Shown here one piece after another: positions 49,441-60,410 of a stretch of 64,000 nucleotides of DNA. Location: positions 69,130,001 through 69,194,000 of the forward strand of contig OX419757.1 of assembly GCA_948567375.1 (NCBI GenBank). Reading direction: 5' to 3'. Positions within the stretch are counted from its first letter, which is position 1. Each line of letters starts with the position of its first letter. The stretch is from Lunularia cruciata. Its lineage: Eukaryota > Streptophyta > Marchantiopsida > Lunulariales > Lunulariaceae. The notes under the pieces were generated by a model. That model saw only the letters and a program-made list of their open reading frames with translations. It did no database searches and had not been told where the DNA came from. The translations under genes and the position numbers were made by a program.

Positions 49441-52089
49441 TGCTCACCCCTCAAGACTTTAGGTCGGAAAGCTTAGACGGGAAAAAGTGGAAGATTAAAT
49501 GAGTTTATGATCAAGCAGCCAAAAACTGCTCGTCTTGAACACAGAAGAGTAGTACTGATGTGGAAACACCGAACGCCAAACCCATTACTTCTGACGCCCC
49601 GGTCGTTGGCAACACTCGAACCCCTCTCCACTGTGTGTCTTCTTCGTTATCCTGAGAATGAGAGACCAGATGTCAGCGGCGCTGCCTTTCACAGACCGAA
49701 AACGTCTGTAGTACTAACGCGTAATCTTTGCGAATGGATTTTACCCACACAGAAAATTAAAAGCAAACCGGGCTGCCATTTACAGATCAGAAACATCTGT
49801 GGTCTTAGCGCTTAGATGAATTCAAACGGGTTTGTTATCCACTCAGAAAATCAAAACAGAAGCCGCCAAAATCACATTCGTGAGATACATACCTCAAGAC
49901 TTCCCGAAATCCAGTCCACTTAGCAGTTAATGCTATCAATCCGGCGAAGACACCGATCTACTCGAGCTCTAACCGAAGTGGGTTCACCTCACCTGATGTG
50001 CTTCCACTTCAAGAATCAACAGATCCTTCGGTGCACACACTCAGTGGAAATCCGCATGGCGGCAGCAGCTCCAAAATGATAACAGGGCAGTAACAGCTAA
50101 CCTCTAGCCGCACTCATCTACAATTCCATGTAAGACCGTAGTTGCAGAATTACCCTGCAATTGCATCTACAAATTCCAGATGAATACCGTAGTTCGCTTG
50201 CTTGACTCAACCTTGACTCAACCTACATAGGGAGAGGAAGAGAGATTGTCAAACTACCCTGCAAAATCAGGATGCCAAGGCAGAAAAGATTCAATGGGTG
50301 GAGACTATTAGTTAGGCATTCACGGTCAAACTCCACTCCACATCTTGTGACTCGAGGATGACAAGAAATGCCGGACAGAGCTGAGCAGAGCATAGCTAGA
50401 AAAGAAGTCATTAATGCTATACAGAGCAGGAGGTTCAGAGCAGGTGAGGCAACCACCCGACATCATTGGTGCTGCTTTTGGTCATGCAAGACCCCCTGTA
50501 TTGATTAAACTCACCATCTGACTCCTTAAACTGGTCGTTAAAAAAATCGTCAGATGAACCAGATCGAGAGGCAGCAGCAGCGAGAGAAACGTCCCAGCAG
50601 CAGCGTTTCTTTCTTTGTGCAATGAAGAGGATGAGTGTAGGGTTACAGTGTTCGTTAAACAAATACAGATTGGTCTCATGATCTTGGCTTTCTTTTTCAT
50701 TGTGGAGGTCGCTGTACGCTTTTTGTCTCTTCTGCCCTACACTAGCGCAGCTCCATGTTTATACACCAATGTTGCCTCTTCACCCCAGCCAGCTTCGATA
50801 TATCAACTGCTGTGAAATTACGAATGGAATATAGGCCTCAAGGATACTACGTGATTTGAATTTGCGTTGGACTGCTGGGCTACTCTTCACCATCCAGATA
50901 TCCTCTCAGACCACAATTCTTCTCAACCTTCAGCTCTACTCTTGCTCGCTTTTCAGCCAATCAATGAACTCAATGACCTTCCTGAATCGTTATATACTCG
51001 TTTCATTTGTAGTTGCGTTTCAGTCTTCCGCTTGCTATTTGCTGTAATACTATGCTTTCCCAGTACCTACACCTACCTACACCTACCTACCCACAGTTGC
51101 ATCTAATCTGATGCAGAAATTGGATTCCGCTATGAAGCTTGTTTCCGATTTGATGGCCTCTGCATTCACCCTTGCAAAATTGCGCACATTGACAGTGTTC
51201 TTCTTCACTTTTCTTCTCACAACCTCTGAGGACAAGTCTTTCCCTTTCTTTGACAGTTCTCTAGAGGTCAAGTCAGTCTTAAGATATCTAACGGATGTTC
51301 TGTTGGAGTGCCGACAGACTCGTCAACTATCGGGCAGGACCACAAATTTCTAACATAGATCGCTTTTTCTTTGATTGCTGTGACAGGGAAGTTAAACCTT
51401 ATTCTTGACTCTTAGCCAGCTTTCAATAACACCACCTCTTACTCTACTGAAGTTTCACGCTAGTGTGATGAATTTCTCGTTTCCTGAAACCGTACAGCTA
51501 CAGTAAGTACCCAAGAGTGCCCAGCTCTTGCTTTGGCCAGCTTTCAACTGTACCATTCTGTAATTGATCCGAAGTCTGCCACTCTTGTGGATGTTTGATT
51601 GCCCTACCTTTACCTTTAACTTATTAGTGAACCTAACCCCCAATGGGCTGTCATTTTCAAAGCTTTAGACCCTGGAGTAACTTTTGTACTAAATGATAAG
51701 TCGTGTGAGATAGAATAAAAGGTTTTGCTGTCCTAACTATGTTGCACACCACGTCAAACCTTCTGTCCTCATGTGGCTCGTGTATGTTTATTTGGTCTTC
51801 GTTTGACACACATCACCCAAAACCATACAAGGACCAGATGATAAGGAAGCTTCAGATTGCACTCAATGTGGTTCCGAACTGACTTTGTTCACCATTCACA
51901 TTCCTGATCTTTAGTAAAGGATATGTGTTTCTTTCCTTTGTATCATTTCATCGCAGCATTAGCGTTCCATCTGAGCTCAAATAGTGATCAAACACCAAAA
52001 AGCACCCATCTATGAACTTACCCAATACCGACAGGAGGAACACTTCCCTCCAATTTGACTAGCCATCATTGCCATACTAGAGCATTCAC
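49441..52089. other. Intergenic region
   Basis: Contains the presumed promoter of the minus-strand hydrolase. A 77-codon minus-strand frame (50456-50223) begins with a plausible signal peptide and has a few cysteines, but nothing else supports it. No other gene is supported. Confidence 0.4.
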
Positions 52090-52228
52090 TCTTATCGAAG
52101 CATTCACTCTCATTCACTCTATTGGGGCTTAGCCCCATGTTACCCTTTTTGTCTCTCCCTTGTACGGCTTGATGGGGTCTTCCCATCCTTCCGTTTTCCT
52201 ACGCGGTCGCCTTTCTTCTTATCGAAGC
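52090..52228 (+). mobile_element. 115-bp 3' copy (copy C) of the RLE retrotransposon with 12-bp target duplication
   Basis: The insert 52102-52216 contains TATTGGGGCTTAGCCCCATG (stop-codon hairpin), the GTCTCTCCCTTGTACGGC tail, the GATGGGG/CCCATC hairpin and CTACGCGGTCGCC. It is flanked by perfect direct repeats TCTTATCGAAGC (52090-52101, 52217-52228). At its 5' junction ATTCACTCTCATTCACTC replaces element sequence and partly copies neighbouring host sequence, as is common at LINE 5' junctions. Confidence 0.9.
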
Positions 52229-53367
52229 TCTAAACGAAACAATACTCCCTATCATAACAAACCTCTTGTGTGAAGAAGCACAGGCGCTCATGACTGGATG
52301 CAAATGGTAGTCGTAGCCATGAGACAGCATTCAGAACCGAAGAGGAAATCTTACAGTACTGAAGTAGAACCAGCCTAGAACAGGTGTCACACACACGCTG
52401 ACTTGTTTGGACCTGGAGATTGTAATCAGTGCCAATGAGTGCAAATATCCTCGGTGACAGTAGCGTGGCGCTACCTAACACCACTGCTTGTAAGTCCATA
52501 AGAGGACAGCGAGGGCAATGGAGAGTCGGCATTGGCTCAGTACCCACTACTGTAGGAGTACGGTACTCACTCCTTCTTTGATGTTGAACCCGTGTGCTTC
52601 CTGGAGCGCCACGCGTGTGGCTTGCTCCGGAAGTAGACGGAAAGCAAGCCACACAAATCTTCCATGCAAATCAGCTCGACATTCTGCAACGTCCTACTTT
52701 TGTAGATTTGCTGAATCTGAGCGTTTCGCTGCAGTCCCGTAGCTCCGGTGTGAAGGCACTATAAAGTGGACTAAGAATTGAGTACTGGTGGTTTCAGCTG
52801 GGTGGATCGATTGGGAATTCTCTCGAAGAGCACTGCCTTTCACTAGAGGCTTTGACAAGACAACGGTAAATAATTATGGGTACAATCCAAAATTTGATGA
52901 GCCTAATATCTACCTAATTCTGCTCTCTGGTGTTACGAGACAAATTGGAATCCGTTTCAAAATTTCAGATGGTAGAATCGTTTGATCGGACACTGTGTAC
53001 ACACTGACACACTGGACTTGTGTCGTTTCGTTCCACACAGTGCAATCTCGAAGTCTTAACTCAAATTGAACTACTGGGGTGGAATTGAGGTTGGAGGTTC
53101 TCTGTGACTCCCATTGTGGACAATACACTAGTCATTCTTTCCTGGAATCCTGACGGAAATTCTGCGATTCGAGAATCCTCTGTGCCAAGTTCGGTGCCAG
53201 GTCCGGTGATCGACTGCAGGGATATCTAAATTCTCACTGACTGTTCAAGACTTCTTCTCAGTTATTTCCCATTTTCTTAACTCCTCACTTTCTGACAACT
53301 TGACGGCACAGTTGCAGAAAATTTCTGGATTTGCAGTTCGAACCGAGCTTGAACTAGAGGCTCAATC
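52229..53367. other. Upstream region of the phytyl-ester-synthase-like gene
   Basis: No convincing gene. A 140-codon minus-strand frame (52652-52230) has no recognisable domain. The part near 53.2-53.37 kb is probably promoter and 5' untranslated sequence. Confidence 0.4.
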
Positions 53368-56300
53368 ATGGCGCTACTTGTGAGCGCCAATCTCGCGGTC
53401 TCCGCTCCTTGTAATTTAGAAATATCTGGGTTCAATTTTTCTACCGGGTGGAAATGGAAGGGAAGCTGCCCAGGAGTGAATGGAGCAAGGTGCAAGCATT
53501 TAGCAAGCGGAAAAGGAATGTCTTTGAATTTTGAGTCAGGCTACAACCATCGCTTTTTCCTTAAGCCTAAACCCAAAAAAGGATTGGGACATGCGAACTG
53601 TGCACTTGTCACAGAAACTGGTAAGGTTGATGTCGAGGAAGTTGATATGCAAAACGTAGGCACATCACAGGAGGTTCCACCGAAGTCTACATTTCTGGAC
53701 AGCGGAGGCAGAACAAAGTTGGTTAGTGTCCAAGATTATATGGAACAGGTCCCGGAGTTTATCAAGACTGATGGTGGTCCTCCCCGTTGGTTCTCCTCGT
53801 TGGATGCGAAAGGCGCTCCACCAGATGCACCTCTCTTATTATTCATTCCAGGTCAATCTTCTGTACTAATTCAAGTACCTGCAGCTGTTCCTGTAGTCTG
53901 AGTTGGGATCGATCTCTCCCTCTCTCGTCTTGCATATCTGCTTTGGCACATTTCCACATTCAATGAGGTCTTCTTACGTGCTTTGGAATCACGAAAATAC
54001 GCGCAGGGATGGATAGCATGGGATTGGGGCTCTTGCTGCATCAAAAGAAGCTTGCCCGGTAAGGCAGACAGTCCCATCAGCTTGCTTGCTCGTGCAGGGG
54101 AAACGGATAATGCCATCAGCTTTTGTCTGTTCGTTTGTGTCTTGCACACTCCAGCTGAATTCTTTTAACTTAAATTTGTAAACCACAGCCAACAGATGTC
54201 ACAATTCACAACCTAAAACCTTACCAATTGTGCCTCTTCGTGGGCAGACTGTTCGAAGTTCGGTGCCTGCATATTCCTCTGAAGGATCGGACCTCTTTTG
54301 TTGGTACGTGAGCCTCAACTCCAACAAGTTTCCTGGTTTATATCCTAAATTTCACAAAGTTGCGAGTAAAAAAAAGGAGATCAAAATCACCCGAGCTCTT
54401 GCTCACGATACTCATCATCAACTTGTTTGATCTGAATTTTTTTTGAAATTGCAGGGCACAAGACTTTAGTGATTCTGATGTTCTGGATATTTTAAACTGA
54501 AGATATTAGGCACGCACTCCACTTTGAGGAAATGTTTGCCTTCGACCGCTGTTTGGAGAGTGCTAAGTACTGTTGTTAACTACTTTAGTTTCCTGCCAGC
54601 TATCTCCTGCATGTTTCTGGGATGTGACGGTGTACCTCCATTTGATCCCTTGTTTCTTCTTCAGGACTTGTCGAAATTGTGGAGGAATCGATAAAGGAGG
54701 AGAGCAAGAAACGACCTGGGCCCATCTATCTCCTAGGGGAGTCTTTCGGAGGATCAATGTGTTTGGCAGTTGCCGCACGGAATCCAAACTTAGACCTTGT
54801 CCTCGTTCTTGTCAATCCTGGTAAGTGTCATTAACATTCTCTTCGGCAAGTCTGACTTTCTATTCCTAAGGCAGAACGGAACTCCTACCATTCAAAATTG
54901 GTATAACTTCCGATCTGCCTAAATTTTCATGAAGTGGGTGACGTGTTTCTGCAAGTGACATTCCTATACTGACAGCTCCAGCTGAAAGCGTTCTGTCTCC
55001 ACCGTGATATACTAAAGAAACTCATTGTAACACTAATGCTAAGTGATGAGAACCATGCTTCCTGCTCTTTGATGTAGAAGGTCTATCACTCCCTCTTATC
55101 TCTGATGTATTAGACATCAGTACTGCAATACTAGACCTCTCTCTTTGTATCACAGCTCACAAGCAACAAACAGGTTCACTCATGCAGCACTAATGGTCTC
55201 CAATACTAAAGGTAACACTGAACAAACCTGAGATGATGTTAGGCAGCTCAGGGTTTAACGAAATGCAAGGGAGAAATGCTGGGAATCAACCTTGTAGAAG
55301 AGTGACTCAAACAATTGCAGAGAGCACTTATATATACACATGAGCAAACCCCAGGGGGTTGCTTTGTTCAACCGTAATTAGGGCTGTGCCCCACTTTACC
55401 CTAAGTAGATATTTAAGATAGTTTCTAGAGATATCTAACAAAACTTTAAAAGTAGAGATTAACTAAACTAACATCAAGATTGGTCCAGACAAAAGCTATT
55501 CATAATAGTTTTGTTTGGGCAGATATATCTATTACACCCAATGATTTACTTTGCCGAAGAATACCATTGTTTTGTTAGATATAGATATCTTGAGAACTAC
55601 AAATTCCTGATATGGTTCCTGCTAACAAGAGTTGCAATATTTGTCAAATGTCTATGCAGCCACCTGTTTCCAAGATAGTCCACTGCAACCGTTGCTACCT
55701 CTGCTGCAAATTGCACCCACGGGAGTTTTTCGCCTGTTACCGTTTGCACTCAGCTTCACTATGGGTAACTTGTGAACTCAAGATAATAATTTAGTTATGC
55801 TTTTCTACAGATTCACGACAGCCTAAGCTTCATCCCTTTTGCTGTGGTTTTGGCCAACTTTCTATGGAACTAAAAAAGGGGAACGGCTCTTGCCGAATAT
55901 CACATTTAGTTTCGTGTTATTTGTGCATAATCTTGACAATCAAGCGGATGCCTCCTACAAATCAGGTGATCCTGTGAAAATGGCATCAGCAAGTGTAGAC
56001 AGTAGTCTATCAGCTTGGGAGAAGCTTCCTAAAGTGGCAGACGCCTTAACAGCGCTACTTCCCACCCTACCTGTAAATATTATCTCTTGACCTCACTGCA
56101 TGTATTTATCTTTTCCCTCGCTTCACAGATAGACTTCCACCAGCTCATCATTGAAGTTTCTTGATTTCGATCTTCCGCCCTGGATTTGTTTGCTCAAATA
56201 AACTAATGCCTTGAAATTTGTCTTTTGTAGAGAATTGCAGACCTAATGCCCAGGGAAACGTTAGCATGGAAGATTAAATTGCTCAGCGATGGTGCAAAAT

Positions 56301-59295
56301 ACACCAATTCTCGAATTCGTGCGGTTACCGCCGACATTTTGCTTCTTGCTAGGTACCTAAGGACTAGAACGAGAAGAGTATGTGCAGGAGTTGTGATGGA
56401 ATTATCTCCTTATGCTTTAACCTTGGAGCGGTGTACGTCCAAAGAATCAAAGTAGAATCCACGTCTGTGATTGGCTGCACTGTCCTCATACTTCCGTTTT
56501 GTGAACTATATGCAGTGGAAAGGATCAGATGCTACCAAGTGCAGACGAAGCAAGGAGGATAAAGAAACTTCTCCCTCAGACAAAAGTCCGCCTCTTTAAA
56601 GATAGTGGACACACTCTTTTATTGGTAAGTTCGTGTTTCTTTTTCTAGCTTGGAACAATGACATGTTTGCAACTTCTTGGTTGCTGTTCTTTCAACGGTT
56701 TAGGTCAAGCTTCTTTACGGATGCTGTACTTCTCTCTAATCTGACTTTGAACTTTCATGTTGAAGGATGAAGCTTGTTCCAAGTTTTATGAGTGTTCACA
56801 GTTCGATCTCCCTCAGGGTCCAGGATAATCTGCCCTGGATTCAGATCCACGCAGACAGACTGAACCTGGGTCCTTTGTTTGAGCCAATTGGCCTTTTCTT
56901 TTGACGACGTACATAAGCGCCCATTTTTGGAGTCAAAAGTAAAGTCGTTTCCCTACGGGAAGAATGCATCACCTCTAGTTGGTTTCGACTATCCTCATTG
57001 TTTAACGTGTATGAATGCAGGAGGAGGGAGTAGAAGTCGCAAGTATTATCAAAGGGACCCATTTATTGCGCCACAAGAAAAAGTTCGACCCCGTTGTGGA
57101 TTTCAGGCCCCCTTTCCAAGATGAGATTGAATTAACTCGCAATACATCCATTAAGTACACTTTTGACCTCTCCGTGCACTTCTACTTAGTCTATACTTAT
57201 TTGCTTGGCCAGTTGTGTTCGGGAAATCATATTCTGCTCTGATAGTTGTTTATAGTGAATATGCGGATGTGTTGTATAGTGGATTAGACTACAGAGCAGA
57301 ACTCCAGAATGCTCTTTTCGTAGACATTACGTAAAATGCTGTTTTTGACATTCAGTTGCTTCTCCTCTTCCTTCTTTCTTGCGTCTGATATCTTCTTCAT
57401 TGATTTGCAGGACGATTCGTCAAATATTCAGCCCTATCTTCTTAACTTCCACGGAGGACGGGCGTATCCGCAAAGGGTTGCCACAACTTCCAGCGAACCG
57501 ACCACTGCTGTTCGTAGGAAATCACACATTTATCGGGTTTGATCTTGGAATTATCGTTGACGAGTTCTTGAAGAAAAAGGATATACTTTTACGTGGTCTT
57601 GCACATCCAATTCTGTCTGTGGAGAGCACTGATCTGCCGGAGCCTGGGGGTAACGACCTCTTCCGACTATTCGGAACAGTACCTGTCAGTGGGAACAACC
57701 TTTACAAGCTGCTTTCCCGAGGTGAAGCCGCTCTGTTGTACCCTGGAGGAGTTCGTGAAGCACTTAAACGGAAGGTGAATAATTGTCTGTGAAGTTTGCA
57801 GTGTGGACAGCGTCATTTAATGCATTGTTGTTATTCCTCACAAGCAAGTCTTTATTCTGGAGCATCAGGATCTCATCCTTATAAGCCGCGCGAAGCGCAA
57901 GCCAAGACTTATGGTTCCCTTTATTTTGGACAGGGTGAACGATATAAGTTGTTTTGGTCAGACAGAGCAGAGTTCGTTAGAACGGCCATACGTCATGGTG
58001 CCACTATCGTCCCTTTTGCGGCTGTGGGTGGAGATGATATAGCTGAGGTAAGCTTCGTAACCGAAGTAGTCACTGGATTGCCCAATTTAATTTGATCAAA
58101 GGTCACTGGATCCGTAATGCAAATTGCCACCTGAACTAACTGGGCACTACTTAAGATTGTAAATGGCTAGTATTGGCCCGTTGAAACTGGTAATTTTTAA
58201 AACGGAGAAGAGAATCATCGGGATGTGGATATCATCCTTGATACCATAGCTCATTCTTGTTAATCCTGAAGATCCGTGTTGCCGATAAATACATGGCTGT
58301 GGAATGCTTCAGACTCTCCTTGATGTTTTGCGTCTGAATTACAGATAGTCCTTGACCAGCGAGAGCTGTTAAGTTATCCTCTACTTGGCGACTATCTTCG
58401 ACAGTCAGCTAGCGCCATCCCTACTGCAAGGTACCTTCTGGAAATGTTGAAGCTGGGTCATTGACCTCAGGAGCGCATTTTGAGAATGGAAAGTTTTACA
58501 ATAGCCTCTGCTAGTAAAAGAAGGAAGTTCGGAGATATCTTGACTTAATCACACAGAAAAGTAAGATAATCCTATGTATTTTCCGACTAAGTAACCAGCA
58601 AAATTAAGTCCTCCTTACTTGTAAATTGTTGATCGCATAGAGAGTATAACATCTGTTCTCTCACACTTCTTCATGATTGTTTGACCAGGACCAACGCATC
58701 TGGAGAAGTTGCTGATGAAACCTTCGTATTCCCTCTCGCCTACCCCAAACTTCCACCGCGAATGTACTTTTTGTTCCAGCAACCAATTGATACTGACGGT
58801 CTGTACATGAATCTCGTGTCTCCACTCTTCCTTCTATATTGTCTGTGGGAGATGCATATCTGTTACAAAGCTTGACCAAATGATTTCACTCAAGAAAAAC
58901 CTGAGTAAAAGTGCGGTGTTCCCTGCAAAAGTGTAACAAAACTTTTGCCCCACTCACTGACTAAGAGATCTATTTGTTTGAAGTACAAGCCTCAAGGTGG
59001 TGAAAAGAGTGTACTTCGTGGACTAGATATTCAGAGTTCCTTCTGAACTTCTATGGTACTGACTGTTCCTGAACAGCTCTAATTGCTATCATGTTTTATG
59101 CATACTACAGGTATGAAAGACTTGATCAACGACAAAGGTGTAACACAGGATCTCTACCTGAAGGTTAAAGACGGTGTAGAGTCGGGGTTAGACTATTTGC
59201 TGCAAAAGAGAGAGGACGACCCCTACAAAGAATTCGGTTCAAGAGTTTTGTACGAAGCGACAAACGATAGTCAAGCACCCACGTTTGACTATTGA
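53368..59295 (+). CDS. Phytyl ester synthase-like plastid acyltransferase (PES/DGAT-A family), thirteen exons
   Basis: Exons 53368-53851, 54007-54058, 54248-54303, 54665-54820, 55828-56072, 56231-56352, 56516-56624, 57021-57154, 57411-57774, 57934-58047, 58345-58430, 58689-58798 and 59111-59295 give one 738-residue frame with GT-AG introns; Arabidopsis PES1/PES2 are slightly shorter. Residues 1 to about 60 look like a plastid transit peptide. The hydrolase half has LLLFIPG, GESFGG (nucleophile Ser224), SGKDQMLPS (Asp375) and DSGHTLLL (His404). The acyltransferase half has FVGNHTFIGFD (His491, Asp497), LRGLAHP and LLYPGGVREALKR (562-573). Family members esterify phytol and diacylglycerol with acyl groups in plastoglobules during chlorophyll breakdown. 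Exon 5's 5' border is the weak point: about 40 residues between NPA and GDPVKM do not resemble the family. Confidence 0.88.
55080..55440 (-). repeat. Possible LTR-like insertion in intron 4
   Basis: Read on the minus strand from 55440 the sequence begins TGTTAGATATCTCTAGAAAC. It contains a TATA-like TGTGTATATATAAGTGCTC about 120 bp in, and ends in a CA-terminated stretch near 55.1 kb. Layout and composition suit a copia-type solo LTR. No matching second LTR or target duplication was found, so the borders are guesses. Confidence 0.3.
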
Positions 59296-60410
59296 AATGG
59301 AACCATCATGGTTTGAATTCCCATTAGTTCCAGGCGAGCACTTCTTCTGCTGTTTATAGTCATTCTGGCCTGTACATTATCTAGGTAGTTCCATCAAGTT
59401 AAGAAACGGTTTGTTGATTGTTTGACCAATTGTTTACAGAGACGCTAAAGTTGCAGCACTCGGATAGCTCAAGCTGTTTAGATCCGCAATTTTTTTGCCA
59501 CAACGGGCTCCTAATTAAATAAGAAATGCATCCTCCGTTGGGAACTTTATAACCAAAAGTTTACAGTTGGAAAATGTGCCGATCAGTGAGCGCAAGGTAT
59601 AACCAAGGGCCCCGTTCGGTTACTGACTCCTAAACAGTGTGCCAATTGCTTTCCATTGACATGTAAGTTGTCTCTTCAGACATGGGTGGTAAACCAGATG
59701 GTCTGTGACATGCTTGTCACTTTAGAGTGGTCAAGGCCACTAGCAGGCGATTACTCGTGTGCCAAATAGAATAATTGCCTACTCTTGAGAGCTTCGGCAC
59801 CTTCTGTTGACTAGTTTAAGTGGCGATATCATTCTGAAAGTAGTAGAAGCTTGGTCATTCAACCGTCCTCGTCCCTAAACGAAATAGAAGAAGGTCAATG
59901 TCAACTCGTGCCTGTGATGAATGTCGTTGAATGCAGTAGCGACGATTTCTTACAATGGATACCCTGCAATTTCTTTCGTCGGTCGAATAATCAGGGTCTT
60001 TATCGCACTGTGAAGTACTGACAGACCAGAAACAACTTTTTCCTGGGTTCTCGTTTCGCCGGTAATCATTTCAATTACGTGTCCCTTGACCATCTCCTTG
60101 CATATCAGTTCTGCTGGAAACATATGTGTCTCAGCTTATGTTACTTTGAGCCACCTTGAAACTCACGCATCTTGTGTTCAGAATATCATTTGTACGTCAC
60201 GCATCCAGCAGTCGATTATGGATGGGCATGATTTGGGACATGTCCAAACAGGTTGGCTGATGTCCACCATGTGAGTTTCAGCTTGATATGCGTTGTACCA
60301 CTTCATGATCAGTTAACTGGTGGCTGCGTTCATAGTACTGGGCTCTTACGAGACAAGACAAGAAAAAGAAATATCACCTGAGTAATGAGAACCACAGAAT
60401 ACTCTCGCCA
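59296..60410. other. Intergenic region between convergent genes
   Basis: Lies between the 3' ends of the plus-strand acyltransferase gene and the minus-strand 60.4-63.6 kb gene, and probably contains both 3' untranslated regions. No coding frame or repeat is supported. Confidence 0.5.

Noticed and set aside
50223-50456. 77-codon minus-strand frame with a signal-peptide-like start
   Set aside because: One hydrophobic start plus a few cysteines is not enough; there is no similarity to a peptide family and no supporting context.
52230-52652. 140-codon minus-strand frame upstream of the phytyl-ester-synthase-like gene
   Set aside because: It starts just beyond retrotransposon copy C, has scattered Cys and no domain, and no splice partners were found.
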